A stretch of DNA of 35,360 bases from HGM04593 sp045647745 (GTDB lineage: Bacteria > Bacteroidota > Bacteroidia > Bacteroidales > Bacteroidaceae). The notes beneath the pieces were generated by a model. It was not told where the DNA came from. It was given only the letters and a program-made list of their open reading frames with translations, and ran no database searches. How positions within the stretch are numbered: the stretch's first letter is position 1; every line of letters starts with the position of its first letter. The stretch covers positions 1-35,360 of the forward strand of contig JAZRMQ010000025.1 in NCBI GenBank assembly GCA_045647745.1. The letters run 5' to 3'. The translations under genes were made by a program, and so were the position numbers. Positions 16,241-25,269 of the stretch are shown piece by piece.

Positions 16241-16578
16241 TTATTATACCTATCAGGAATAATCACTTTTGGCTTAAACACGGCAGCTTCCTCGGGCGTC
16301 ATTGTGGCATAAGCCATTATAATAGCCACATCTCCCGGTTGGAATTTATGCGCCGCCGCACCATTGAGGCAAATAACTCCAGAGTTGCGTTCACCCTTAA
16401 TAATATACGTCACAATACGTTCACCGTTACTATTATTGACAACGTGCACCTGCTCGCCCTCGAACAGCCCAGCAGCATCCATAAGAGCCTCGTCAATGGT
16501 AATACTGCCCATATAATGAAGATTGGCCTCTGTGACAGTAGCGCAATGTATTTTTGATTTAAGAATATGAAGCAACAT
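16234..16578 (-). CDS. panD: Aspartate 1-decarboxylase
   Basis: A 114-residue pyruvoyl enzyme that makes beta-alanine from aspartate for pantothenate (CoA) synthesis. Self-cleavage is expected at the Gly24-Ser25 bond in HYMGSITID, with Ser25 becoming the pyruvoyl group. Other family motifs are KSKIHCATVTEANL near the start, ICLNGAAAHKFQPGD and VIIMAY-type sequence in the core. Length is normal. Only one base separates it from the panC stop, so the two pantothenate genes form one operon. The stop codon falls inside the shared bidirectional terminator. Confidence 0.97.
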   Translation of the reverse strand: MLLHILKSKIHCATVTEANLHYMGSITIDEALMDAAGLFEGEQVHVVNNSNGERIVTYIIKGERNSGVICLNGAAAHKFQPGDVAIIMAYATMTPEEAAVFKPKVIIPDRYNKI

Positions 16579-16579
16579 T

Positions 16580-17431
16580 TTACTTAACCTCCTTATATTT
16601 TATATTATCTATCAATCTTATTTTTCCGCAAAATAGCGCAATGCAACCAACAATATAATCGCTATCGTTCCACTCCTCGACCGGTTGCAAAGTGTTGCCA
16701 TCAACAATCTGATAATACTCAAGTTCAAGCCCCGGAGTATCATTTATTATATCCTCGACAAAAGCCTTTGTCGCAGCAAGGGAGTTCACCTGTGCAAAAT
16801 CGGCGCTTGCAAACAGAGCGCTCGAAATTGTCAGAGCACGCTCACGTTCATCGGGCGAAAGCAATGTATTGCGACTGCTCATAGCCAAGCCATCCTCTTC
16901 GCGGACAATAGGGCACCCCACAATTTCAATATCGAAAGCCAACTGACGAACCATCTCGCGAATTATAGCAAGCTGTTGAAAATCCTTCTCACCAAAATAG
17001 GCCTTATGCGGCTCTACAGCATAGAAAAGTTTGCTGACAATCTGTGCAACACCATTGAAGTGCCCGGGGCGGCAAGCACCCTCCATCACAGTGTCAAGCG
17101 GAGCAAAAGAGAATTGACGTGTATCCTCCGTGGGGTACATCTCCTCAACCGTTGGAGCAAAAACCACTGTTGCACCCACACGCTCAAGCAACGCACAATC
17201 GGCCTCCAAAGTACGTGGATAGTTTTTAAGGTCGTTCTTGTCATTAAACTGCGTGGGGTTGACAAAGACACTCACCACTGTAACATCATTCTCGCTAACC
17301 GAACGCTCCACAAGCGACGCGTGACCATTGTGCAAAGCCCCCATTGTAGGCACAAAACCTATGGACTTTCCCCCTGCACGATAATCATCAAGAAGATTTT
17401 TCAACTCAATAATAGTACTGACAACCCTCAT
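16580..17431 (-). CDS. panC: Pantothenate synthetase
   Basis: A 283-residue enzyme joining pantoate and beta-alanine using ATP. It shows the nucleotidyl-transferase motif PTMGALHNGHASLV near the N-terminus, VSVFVNPTQFNDKNDL, FFGEKDFQQL-type sequence (here YFGEKDFQQLAI), and the late CPIVREEDGLAMSSRN with the KMSKS-like SSRN. The C-terminal domain is complete. It is the promoter-proximal gene of panC-panD, divergent from glgA across a roughly 290-base gap. I found no consensus promoter for it; the best -7-like site, near 17481-17488, has no matching -33. Confidence 0.97.
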   Translation of the reverse strand: MRVVSTIIELKNLLDDYRAGGKSIGFVPTMGALHNGHASLVERSVSENDVTVVSVFVNPTQFNDKNDLKNYPRTLEADCALLERVGATVVFAPTVEEMYPTEDTRQFSFAPLDTVMEGACRPGHFNGVAQIVSKLFYAVEPHKAYFGEKDFQQLAIIREMVRQLAFDIEIVGCPIVREEDGLAMSSRNTLLSPDERERALTISSALFASADFAQVNSLAATKAFVEDIINDTPGLELEYYQIVDGNTLQPVEEWNDSDYIVGCIALFCGKIRLIDNIKYKEVK

Positions 17432-17656
17432 TTCTAATGATTTTTTTGATAACTGAAAACCTGTTTTTCATTTGCGACTGCAAAGTAACAAACAAATAAG
17501 CACAAAAAGAAATAATAAAATAAAAATATTCCGCAAGGTGAGCGACAAATAGAAACAAGCAGAGTACAACAGCCGGCAGCAAACAAGCAAAATAAAGGCA
17601 AAAAGAGTGCAAAAAAGTTACTATTTGTCACAAAAACCATTAAAAAGGATTTTCAA

Positions 17657-17688
17657 CTTGCCAGTTTGGCATTTTTTTAGTAATTTTG
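17657..17688 (+). promoter_or_regulatory. Promoter of glgA
   Basis: -33 CTTG (17657-17660), 20-base spacer, -7 TAATTTTG (17681-17688). Predicted start near 17695, about 27 bases before the chosen ATG. The promoter overlaps the TTG that would begin a longer reading frame, which argues against that frame. The rest of the 17432-17656 gap is A-rich and shows nothing else I can name. Confidence 0.65.
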
Positions 17689-17721
17689 CAATGCACGAAC
17701 TACACTCGTGATGAATTAAAG

Positions 17722-18531
17722 ATGAAAGCAAACAAAATTTTATTTATTTCTCAGGAAATCACACCATTTGTCCCCGAATCGCCTATGGCAACCATAGGTC
17801 GCAACTTGCCACAAGCCACACAGGACCTTGGCAAGGAGATTAGGATTTTCACCCCAAAATGGGGAAATATAAACGAAAGACGTAACCAGCTACACGAGGT
17901 AATACGTTTGTCGGGAATGAACCTTATCATCAATGATACCGACCACCCACTCATCATCAAGGTAGCATCGTTGCCTGCAGCACGTATGCAGGTCTACTTC
18001 ATCGACAACGACGACTATTTCCACAACAGGCTGATGACAAGCGACAGCGAAGGCAATGACTACAGCGACAATGATGAGCGCACAATATTCTTTGCACGCG
18101 GTGTCCTTGAGACAGTAAAAAAGTTGCGTTGGTGCCCCGAGGTGATACACTGCCACGGTTGGATTTCGGCATTGGTTCCATTGTATATCAAAACCACATA
18201 CAAAGAAGAGCCATCGTTCCGCGACTCAAAAATTGTAATCTCGCTCTACGATGACAATTTCAAAGCCGATTTCCCCGACAATTTCCCGGAAAAGATTTTC
18301 AACTACGAGATACCCGAAGGTTCAATCGACGAAATTCACACTCCGGTGTCATACACAGAGATTGCAAAGCTGGCAATCAGAAATTGCGACGGTGTAATAA
18401 TCAACGGCGACAACATTCCACAGGAGATTATAGAATATGCCGAGTCACTTGGCAAACCAATAATGCCGCGATGCAGCGAGGAGGAGTATGCAACAGCTTG
18501 CAACAACTTCTACGACAAAATAATGGAATAA
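17722..18531 (+). CDS. glgA: Glycogen/starch synthase, single GT5 domain
   Basis: A 269-residue protein from the ATG at 17722 (MKANKILFISQEITPFVPES). It matches the N-terminal ADP/UDP-glucose glycogen synthase (GT5) domain, including the sugar-nucleotide region GRNLPQ and the segments FTPKWGNINERRNQLHEVIR and CPEVIHCHGW. Full glycogen synthases have a second Rossmann domain that this protein lacks; the short form is standard in Bacteroidales, where it is annotated as glycogen/starch synthase. It is divergent from panCD and followed by the DUF4270 gene, an arrangement I recall from Bacteroides. It faces the GH133-GT4-GH57 operon, so it is part of a glycogen locus. Confidence 0.82.
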   Translation: MKANKILFISQEITPFVPESPMATIGRNLPQATQDLGKEIRIFTPKWGNINERRNQLHEVIRLSGMNLIINDTDHPLIIKVASLPAARMQVYFIDNDDYFHNRLMTSDSEGNDYSDNDERTIFFARGVLETVKKLRWCPEVIHCHGWISALVPLYIKTTYKEEPSFRDSKIVISLYDDNFKADFPDNFPEKIFNYEIPEGSIDEIHTPVSYTEIAKLAIRNCDGVIINGDNIPQEIIEYAESLGKPIMPRCSEEEYATACNNFYDKIME

Positions 18532-18611
18532 GAAAAACCATCAAGCAATGCCACAAAAGGTGTTGCTTGATTAATAAATACACGGGCTATTAACCTTTAT
18601 TTATAATCCTT

Positions 18612-18799
18612 AGAAGCTGTTTAAAATTATATCGCCAAGTTTTTATAGAGCAAGAATGTTATGTTTATTTATTTTTTAAGGGCGCATAGCGGGCTATGTA
18701 ACCGCAAAAAAGAAAGAAACAGGCATTTTTGAACATAAAAAACGGTGAAAGTATCAGCTTCTATAAGAAAATATTTTTTTAGAAATTTAAACAGCTTCT
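18612..18799. mobile_element. MITE-like element with 14-bp terminal inverted repeats
   Basis: AGAAGCTGTTTAAA (18612-18625) and TTTAAACAGCTTCT (18786-18799) bound a 188-base stretch without a gene. An internal CAGCTTCT copy lies at about 18755. The 5' flank reads TTA and the 3' flank TAA; a target duplication is not certain. The element ends 11 bases before the DUF4270 start codon, so it must affect or supply that gene's leader. It could instead be the end fragment of an insertion sequence. Confidence 0.6.
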
Positions 18800-18810
18800 T
18801 AACAAGATAT

Positions 18811-20223
18811 ATGAAAAAACTGACACACATACTATTGTCAATATTCGCGCTGCTAACCTTTGTACAGTGCGACGACAACACCGAGTCTGTCGGCAGCAGC
18901 ATACTCCCCGATAAGGACAAAATAACCGCAAGAACAGATACCACATACGCCACAAGCAGAACGATTATAGCCAATGACTCCATACTTGCCAACACCAACG
19001 ATGTATATCTTGGACGTTACACCGACGAGGAGACCGGCACAATCTTCACCTCCGGATTTATCACACAATTTGCTTGCAACGAGGACTACGGCTTTCCCGC
19101 GAATGGTGTAATAGGCGATTCTGCACAATACACAAAGTTGCGCCTTTACTTTGAGGAGTATTATGGCGACTCGCTCAATGCAATGCAGTGCGAAGTTTAC
19201 GAGCTCGACTACACATTGGAGGAGGGAACACCCTATTACACCAATCTCGAGCCAGAGCAGTTCTACGACCCCGACAAAGAGCCGTTGGCAAAAAAGACAT
19301 ACAACGCAATAGACTACTCTCTCCACGACACAATTCTCAACGGAGAAAACTATTCAAGACACATTGAGATTATCCTCCCCGACAGCATTGGCAACAACTT
19401 CATCAAGAAATACTACGAAAAAGACGACGAGGGCAACCACATCGGCAACAAATATTTCAAGAACTCTGAGGTATTTATCAAAGAAGTATTTAAGGGAATT
19501 TATGTAAAGTGCACACAAGGTGACGGAACAGTGCTCAAAATCTATCGCGCGCGCTTGGATATTGGTTTCAGCCACTACATCAAAAGCAGCAGTGGCGAGC
19601 TCGACTCAATACAATCACTCTCGGCACCATTCTATTCAAGCGAAGAGGTATTGCAGGTAAACAATTTCGACAATAACGACCTTACGCCGCTTGCCAACCA
19701 ACAGGAGCACACATACCTCAAGACTCCTGCAGGATTGTACACCGAGGTAACACTGCCAATTTTAGAAATTGAGGATAATTGCGACACTATCAATTCGGCA
19801 AGAATCACTTTCACCCGATACAACGAGACAGCCGACCCAACAAGAGTCCCGCACTCAACCCTGCTAATGGTTAGAAAGAGTGATATGCACAAGTTCTTCC
19901 TCAAGAACAAAGTTGCCGACAACAAAACCTCATTCTTGACAAACTTTGCATCCAGCACAAACGAGTATGTGTATAACGACATCTCCAACCTTATCAAAGT
20001 TTGTTACAACGAGTACAAAGAGGGAATAAGCAAAAACAGCAATTGGGAAGCCGAAAACCCCGATTGGAACAAGATAATCCTTATTCCGGTGAGCACCACT
20101 AAGGACTCCAATGGTGAAATTGTCAAGATTAATCACGACATCAGCATCAGCAGTGTCCGTCTGCGCGGAGGCACGGAATATGAAATTCCACTATACACAA
20201 TCACCAGCACATTCAATGATTGA
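18811..20223 (+). CDS. DUF4270 family lipoprotein
   Basis: A 470-residue protein with a lipoprotein signal: MKKLTHILLSIFALLTFVQC, acylated Cys at residue 20, followed by acidic DDN. The rest is a beta-rich DUF4270 domain (Bacteroidetes-specific), with the family-typical start SVGSSILPDKDKI and a repeated LGRYTDEETG-type segment. The function is unknown; a cell-envelope location is expected. The start at 18811 is chosen because the longer frame from 18745 would read through the MITE-like element and bury the signal peptide. It lies downstream of glgA; co-transcription is possible but the mobile element intervenes. Confidence 0.88.
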   Translation: MKKLTHILLSIFALLTFVQCDDNTESVGSSILPDKDKITARTDTTYATSRTIIANDSILANTNDVYLGRYTDEETGTIFTSGFITQFACNEDYGFPANGVIGDSAQYTKLRLYFEEYYGDSLNAMQCEVYELDYTLEEGTPYYTNLEPEQFYDPDKEPLAKKTYNAIDYSLHDTILNGENYSRHIEIILPDSIGNNFIKKYYEKDDEGNHIGNKYFKNSEVFIKEVFKGIYVKCTQGDGTVLKIYRARLDIGFSHYIKSSSGELDSIQSLSAPFYSSEEVLQVNNFDNNDLTPLANQQEHTYLKTPAGLYTEVTLPILEIEDNCDTINSARITFTRYNETADPTRVPHSTLLMVRKSDMHKFFLKNKVADNKTSFLTNFASSTNEYVYNDISNLIKVCYNEYKEGISKNSNWEAENPDWNKIILIPVSTTKDSNGEIVKINHDISISSVRLRGGTEYEIPLYTITSTFND

Positions 20224-20271
20224 TATAAACAGATTGCAGCCCTTTGAAGGGGCTGCAATCTGTTTATATCA
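20221..20271 (+). terminator. Terminator after DUF4270, overlapping its stop codon
   Basis: Arms 20221-20242 and 20250-20271 are perfectly complementary over 22 bases with a 7-base loop (core CAGATTGCAGCCC / GGGCTGCAATCTG). The TGA stop is the first three bases of the hairpin. It has no T-tract. Confidence 0.85.
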
Positions 20272-20346
20272 ACGTAAATTCGATACAAGAATTTGAGCTA
20301 ACATTTAGCGTATTTTGTCATCTCGAACGATACTATGATGATACAA

Positions 20347-20382
20347 AAAAGATAGGCAGAACCATTGTTCTGCCTATCTTTT
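20347..20382. terminator. Terminator of the glycogen operon
   Basis: Arms AAAAGATAGGCAGAAC (20347-20362) / GTTCTGCCTATCTTTT (20367-20382), 16 perfect pairs, loop of 4, with A- and T-tracts on the two sides. It begins 23 bases past the GH57-like stop and can serve both converging transcripts. Confidence 0.9.
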
Positions 20383-20405
20383 ATTTAATATTCATCAAAA
20401 GCTCA

Positions 20406-21791
20406 TTATTCAGCCTTTGGCTTTCTAACGCACTTTCTCTTTGGTTTCTCCTCGGCAACAGGCTCTTCAACAGCCGCAGCCTTCTTAGCAGCCTTCTTCT
20501 CTTTCGCTGCGAGTTTACCCTTCAACTGCTCAACCTCTGCCTCGAGCTGAACAATCTCAACCTCCTGATTTTCAATCATCTGCTGCAATGCACCAAGTTC
20601 CTCATTGTCCATATCAGGATACTGTGCACGCACGCGAGCAAGGAAGTCGCCCAAGATATTCATATAGTTTGTGAACGCGTCATAAGGAGACTCGTATATG
20701 CAACGCTCTGTGATGATACCATTCTGCTTTGTAGTCATAAAGCGAAGGTTCTCGGCAGCCTGCAAATAGTCGAAATCCTGTTTCAACTTTTTATCATCAG
20801 TGAGCATTATACGCTCTGCCACGCTGTAAAGCTTGCTAAACGCCTCGCGCTGCAAAGTGTTACCCAACCAAGAACTTGCGTCACGCTCCTCGTCCATCCA
20901 AGAGAGTGGATAAGGCACCTCAAGAGGACCCACAGACTTGTGATTATCGATAACCTCAGAAGGTGTAGAGAATGTGATACCCTTAGCAGCAGCACAAGCC
21001 GGCAATGCCTTGAGGAAATCAAGAATATGAGACTCCAATGGCTGAGCCATACCAATAGCTGCAAGGTTCATAAAGATATTGATAACCTTCTCCTCCTCGG
21101 GGAATTGTGCAATCCAATCGATATATGTCTCGGCAAACAGAGGATACTCGCTCCACTCGGGGTTAGAGAAACGGAGTGAAATATCATCGGAAAGTTTATA
21201 ATCACGGAGCAACAGCTTCAAGTTTGATGCCAACGCGCAGTTGTACACAAAGTGCGGGCTCTTCCAAGCAAGGATGTGCTTAGCTCCCTCAGAGAGCATA
21301 CCCTTGAAGCCCATCTGTGATGCCATCTCACCAATCTCATCAGAATAGATGAGTCCGGAGTTACGCAACACCTTTGGTTTCTTGCCAAAGAGCTCCTTAA
21401 TCTTGCGGTTCTGACGCATAACCTCCTCCATAAACACCTCTTTCGAAGCCAATGAAGAGAGACCGTGTGAATAAGGCTCGCAAAGGAATTCGCAGCAACC
21501 GGTCTTGTTAATTTCGTGCAACAACTCAATTACCTGTGGTGCATAGAGCTCAAGCATTTCAAGGCCGACACCTGAAACAGAGAAAGCAACCTTGAACGCA
21601 CCGTTGTTCTCCTTAATCATCTCAAGCATTGTCTGCAAAGCCGGAACATAAGACTTCTCGGCAAGCTCCATTGTCATACTCTCGTTAGCGTAATCATCAT
21701 AGTAGTAGTGGTCACTACCTATATCGAAGAAACGATAGCGTTTCAACTGTCTGATCTGATGCAACTCGAAATAGAAACAAATTGTTTTCAT
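20406..21791 (-). CDS. GH57 alpha-amylase-like protein, probably catalytically inactive
   Basis: A 461-residue protein whose overall sequence matches the Bacteroidales GH57 alpha-amylase-like group (KTICFYFELHQIRQLKRYRF at the start; CEFLCEPYSHGLSSLAS; GFKGMLSEGAKHILAWKSP). The catalytic motifs are changed. The usual HQP is His11-Gln12-Ile13. The nucleophile motif RNTE is RNSG, with Gly146 where Glu is expected. The acid motif MDYETFGEHQ is MNLAAIGMAQ, with Asn242 where Asp is expected. Those expected motifs are from memory of the family. A C-terminal coiled coil (about 395-430) and a Lys/Ala-rich tail follow. It is the third gene of the GH133-GT4-GH57 glycogen operon, so a structural, carbohydrate-binding or regulatory role is likely. 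Confidence 0.82.
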   Translation of the reverse strand: MKTICFYFELHQIRQLKRYRFFDIGSDHYYYDDYANESMTMELAEKSYVPALQTMLEMIKENNGAFKVAFSVSGVGLEMLELYAPQVIELLHEINKTGCCEFLCEPYSHGLSSLASKEVFMEEVMRQNRKIKELFGKKPKVLRNSGLIYSDEIGEMASQMGFKGMLSEGAKHILAWKSPHFVYNCALASNLKLLLRDYKLSDDISLRFSNPEWSEYPLFAETYIDWIAQFPEEEKVINIFMNLAAIGMAQPLESHILDFLKALPACAAAKGITFSTPSEVIDNHKSVGPLEVPYPLSWMDEERDASSWLGNTLQREAFSKLYSVAERIMLTDDKKLKQDFDYLQAAENLRFMTTKQNGIITERCIYESPYDAFTNYMNILGDFLARVRAQYPDMDNEELGALQQMIENQEVEIVQLEAEVEQLKGKLAAKEKKAAKKAAAVEEPVAEEKPKRKCVRKPKAE

Positions 21792-21813
21792 ATTATTTCT
21801 TTGATTTTAATTA

Positions 21814-23076
21814 TTACCAACCCAATACTTTTTCATACATTTTTCTCAGTCTCAATGCCACATCCTCCCAAGTGATGCTGTCCACCTCTTTACGGCCCTC
21901 AACCTTCAGATACTCATAAAGAGACTCGTTGTTGCATATTGAGTAGATGGCATCGGCCATTGCATTTATATCCCAATAATCGGTCTTGATACACTTGTCA
22001 AGAATTTCGGCGCATCCCGACTGTTTAGAGATGATTGTTGGAACGTCGCATTGCATAGCCTCAAGCGGAGAGATACCAAAAGGCTCACTCACCGATGGCA
22101 TAATATACACGTCACTAGCCTTCAAACACTCATAAACCTGACGGCCACGCATAAAGCCGGGGAAGTGGAATCTATCCGAGATACCGCGCTGCGCAACAAG
22201 ACGTATCATATCATTCATCATATCACCGCTACCGGCCATACAGAAACGGATATTCTTTGTCTTTTTAAGCACCTGTGCAGCAGCCTCAACAAAATACTCG
22301 GGGCCCTTCTGCATTGTAATACGGCCAAGGAAAGTCACCACTTTTTCGTTAGGAATCTTCTTTGGTACAATATCAAGAATCTCCTGCTCCAAAGGAGTAA
22401 CAGCATTGTGCAAAGTAGAGACCTTGCTTGGGTGCTGATGATACTTGTGAATAACAGTCTGACGTGTGAGCTCACTCACGCAGAAAATGTGGTCGGCGTT
22501 GTCCATACCATTCTTCTCTATCGCATAGACTGTTGGGTTCACATTACCACGGCTGCGGTCAAAGTCGGTAGCGTGCACGTGGATTACCAATTTCTTGCCC
22601 GACACCTGCTTTGCGTGTATACCGGCGGGATATGTAAGCCAGTCGTGAGAGTGAATAATATCAAACTCCTCGGTGCGGGCTACAACACCTGCAATAATCG
22701 AATAGTTGTTAATCTCATCGTGGAGGTTATCGGGATAACCACCGGCAAACTCCATACAACCAAGGTCGTTGGTGTGCATATAGCTAAAATCACTATATAT
22801 ATGCTCCCTGTAACGATAATACTCCTCGGGAGTCATCACATTACCGATGCGAGCATTTACATAATCGTGATTTACATCCTTCCACACAATGGGCACAGAA
22901 TTCATTGCCACAATTCTGAGGAAGCTGTTATCTTCGTCACCGTATGGTTTGGGGATACAGAACTTAATCTCGACATCGCCCTGCTGAACGAATCCCTTTG
23001 TAAGTCCATAACTTGCCGTACCGAGTCCACCCGAGATATGAGGGGGAAACTCCCAACCGAACATTAATACTTTCAT
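21814..23076 (-). CDS. GT4-family glycosyltransferase (glycogen locus)
   Basis: A 420-residue GT-B glycosyltransferase. The N-terminal Rossmann domain has FGWEFPPHISGGLGTASYGL (acceptor/donor glycine loop) and DIIHSHDWLTYPAGI. The C-terminal domain has VVTFLGRITMQKGPEYFVEA and the retaining E-x7-E motif EPFGISPLEAM. The family includes bacterial glycogen synthases that use UDP- or ADP-glucose. Its place directly after the GH133 debranching enzyme (5-base gap) and before the GH57-like gene suggests that it elongates or otherwise modifies an alpha-glucan. The exact donor and acceptor are not shown by the sequence. Confidence 0.9.
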   Translation of the reverse strand: MKVLMFGWEFPPHISGGLGTASYGLTKGFVQQGDVEIKFCIPKPYGDEDNSFLRIVAMNSVPIVWKDVNHDYVNARIGNVMTPEEYYRYREHIYSDFSYMHTNDLGCMEFAGGYPDNLHDEINNYSIIAGVVARTEEFDIIHSHDWLTYPAGIHAKQVSGKKLVIHVHATDFDRSRGNVNPTVYAIEKNGMDNADHIFCVSELTRQTVIHKYHQHPSKVSTLHNAVTPLEQEILDIVPKKIPNEKVVTFLGRITMQKGPEYFVEAAAQVLKKTKNIRFCMAGSGDMMNDMIRLVAQRGISDRFHFPGFMRGRQVYECLKASDVYIMPSVSEPFGISPLEAMQCDVPTIISKQSGCAEILDKCIKTDYWDINAMADAIYSICNNESLYEYLKVEGRKEVDSITWEDVALRLRKMYEKVLGW

Positions 23077-23081
23077 ATATC

Positions 23082-25034
23082 TTATCCCTCCATTTTAGAT
23101 TCGTACTGTTTTAGTATCTGGCTTGTTCTGAGGATTGCAGCCACGTTCATTGCAAAGGCCACGGCACCACGTCCCTTGAAAGGCGGGTTGCCATCAAAAA
23201 CCTCGGGCATTGAACCAATACAGTGCTGAACAATCTCGTCCTCAAAGCCAATCATCTGGCGCTGAACGAAAGATACACCGCTAAGCTTGTATATCTTCAG
23301 ATAAGCCTCGTAGTAGAAACCGCCGAGCCAAGGCCAAGCAGTACCCTGATGATAAGCATAGTCACGCTGTATCTGTGGGCCCACATAGTTAGGATTATAA
23401 CCAACGCTCTTTGGCGAGAGTGAACGCAAGCCACGCGGAGTAAGGAGCTCCTTTGTCACAGTGTCGAGCACTTTCTTCTTTTGCTTTGAATCAAGCGGAG
23501 AGTGGTCGAGCGCAACAGCGAATATCATATTGGGGCGCACGCTCCAATCAACATAATCACCATCAACGTAGTCATACAAATAGCCATACTCGTTGATAAA
23601 CACATCTGTAAATGCTTTACCGGCAAGTGCAATCAGGCGAACAAGCGAGTTCTGCACATCGACATTCTTCGTAAGCACCGCCATCTCCTCAAAGAACTTC
23701 AAGGCATTATACCACAAAGCATTGATTTCAACCACATAACCTGTGCGCTGAACAACGGGACGGCCATTAGCTGTAGAGTTCATCCAAGTAACAGCCTTGT
23801 CGCGACCATTTGTAGCAAGCAGACCATTCTGGGCTACACGCAAATTACTATGCTTATTATTGCGGATATAATCATAGATGCGCATCAACAAATCGCCATA
23901 CTTGTCGCGGCAAGCCTCGATGCTGCACTCTTTAGCATACTGCTGCAAAGCCCACACGCACCACAAAAGAACATCGGGGTGCTCCATCTCATATATCTTG
24001 CAATCGCTAACCTTGCCATTGATAAAGTCATTGATGGCAATAGTTGCAGTTTTCATAACTCTCTCGAACTCATCGACGTGCCCCTGCGACAATGTAAGAC
24101 CGGGGAGCGACACAAAGAGGTCGCGTGCACGGCATTTGAACCAAGGATAACCGGCAAGGATATATGTGTGCTCACCCTGAACATTAAAGAATTGGTTGGC
24201 AGCACACTGCATACAGTGCATAAAGTTATCACGTGGGTCGCGGATAGCCTCCTCGTGGTCAAAGGCAGCCTTCATTGTACGCGATGTCATTGGAGAGACA
24301 CCACCCGAGAATACAATGCTCTCGCCGGCCTTCATCTTAACCTCGAAGTAACCGGGAACATACAAATCCTCGTTAAAATCGTAACCACGCTCAAGCTCTT
24401 TCACATACTCGATACCACGATACCAATCGGGCTGATAGACAAAATCGTTCTTCTTGTTGAGCTGCATATAAAGGTCTGGGTAATCGGTATACATACGCAT
24501 ACTTATACCATTCTCAACCTCTTTGTAGCTACGGTCGGCAATATTATTCTCGTGAGTATACTCACGAACGCTGCGGAAGGCGCAGAAGGGGCGCAGACGC
24601 AGTGTAACAGCAGTGTTAGCTTTCAACAAGGTGTAACGAATAAGAATTCTGTTCTCGTGATGTACAAAGGCTTTTTCTTTTTTAAGCCAAACTCCACCTA
24701 CATTGTAGATAGTAGTGGGGACGCGCTCCCAGGCGAACTCACGGATATACTTGTTGCCTCGTGGGGCGAAATTGTCGGCGTTATACTTGTGCAAGCCAAG
24801 GTTAAATTCTGCACCGTGTAGAACGACAGTTTCATCGAGCGACGACAGCAGCACGTGGTTTTCATCGTCAAGCTCAGGAATGGGAACAACCAACAATCCG
24901 TGGTACTTGCGGGTATTACAGTCGACAATTGTCGAGCAGTGATATGCACCCGAGCGGTTTGTTCTCAAAATCTCCTTCTGCAACGACTCCTCCAAGTTCG
25001 TCATCAGCGTTTTTTCGAATCGCAAATAACTCAT
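23082..25034 (-). CDS. Glycogen debranching enzyme (amylo-alpha-1,6-glucosidase, GH133)
   Basis: A 650-residue protein. The N-terminal GDE domain (about residues 15-260) has NRSGAYHCSTIVDCNTRKYHGLLVV-type sequence. The C-terminal (alpha/alpha)6 catalytic domain (about 290-640) has ILAGYPWFKCRARDLFVSLPGLTL, VDWSVRPNMIFAVAL, LLTPRGLRSLSP and AYHQGTAWPWLGG. It hydrolyses the alpha-1,6 branch glucose left in glycogen. It heads the operon with GT4 and GH57-like genes and has a good promoter about 45-75 bases upstream. No signal peptide, so it acts in the cytoplasm on stored glycogen. Confidence 0.93.
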   Translation of the reverse strand: MSYLRFEKTLMTNLEESLQKEILRTNRSGAYHCSTIVDCNTRKYHGLLVVPIPELDDENHVLLSSLDETVVLHGAEFNLGLHKYNADNFAPRGNKYIREFAWERVPTTIYNVGGVWLKKEKAFVHHENRILIRYTLLKANTAVTLRLRPFCAFRSVREYTHENNIADRSYKEVENGISMRMYTDYPDLYMQLNKKNDFVYQPDWYRGIEYVKELERGYDFNEDLYVPGYFEVKMKAGESIVFSGGVSPMTSRTMKAAFDHEEAIRDPRDNFMHCMQCAANQFFNVQGEHTYILAGYPWFKCRARDLFVSLPGLTLSQGHVDEFERVMKTATIAINDFINGKVSDCKIYEMEHPDVLLWCVWALQQYAKECSIEACRDKYGDLLMRIYDYIRNNKHSNLRVAQNGLLATNGRDKAVTWMNSTANGRPVVQRTGYVVEINALWYNALKFFEEMAVLTKNVDVQNSLVRLIALAGKAFTDVFINEYGYLYDYVDGDYVDWSVRPNMIFAVALDHSPLDSKQKKKVLDTVTKELLTPRGLRSLSPKSVGYNPNYVGPQIQRDYAYHQGTAWPWLGGFYYEAYLKIYKLSGVSFVQRQMIGFEDEIVQHCIGSMPEVFDGNPPFKGRGAVAFAMNVAAILRTSQILKQYESKMEG

Positions 25035-25077
25035 CTCGTACTATTTATATGGTTATACTAAGTTTTTATCACAACCC

Positions 25078-25109
25078 CAAATATAAGGATTATAATATTC
25101 AGTTACAAG
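25078..25109 (-). promoter_or_regulatory. Promoter of the glycogen operon
   Basis: Minus strand: -33 CTTG (25109-25106), 20-base spacer, -7 TATATTTG (25085-25078). The -7 box is an exact match; the -33 box is the same CTTG variant as for glgA. Predicted start near 25071, 37 bases before the GH133 ATG. Confidence 0.65.
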
Positions 25110-25213
25110 CCGAAAGGGGGTTTTTTAATAAAAAACTTAAAAAAATGCAAAAAGCCCCACAAAAGTGACGAAAAACTATCACTAAACAACCCAAAATCAC
25201 ATATTCGCCCAAT

Positions 25214-25252
25214 AAAAAACTCCGCGAACACACATTGTTGCGGAGTTTTTTT
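25214..25252 (-). terminator. Terminator after kdsA
   Basis: Arms AAAAAACTCCGC (25214-25225) / GCGGAGTTTTTT (25240-25251), loop of 14, starting 18 bases past the kdsA stop. A- and T-tracts on both sides. Confidence 0.88.
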
Positions 25253-25269
25253 ATCTGAAGAAATCTAAA

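Noticed and set aside
18745..18810. Upstream start for the DUF4270 gene
   Set aside because: Lies in the MITE-like element and would hide a clear lipoprotein signal that begins at 18811.
20244..21179. 311-residue plus-strand frame opposite the GH57-like gene
   Set aside because: Runs through a terminator hairpin and across the antisense of a recognisable protein.
22051..24821. Long plus-strand reading frames (338 and 439 residues) opposite the GT4 and GH133 genes
   Set aside because: Antisense shadows: the minus-strand genes have full family motifs, while these frames are Ile/His/Thr-rich with no recognisable domain.
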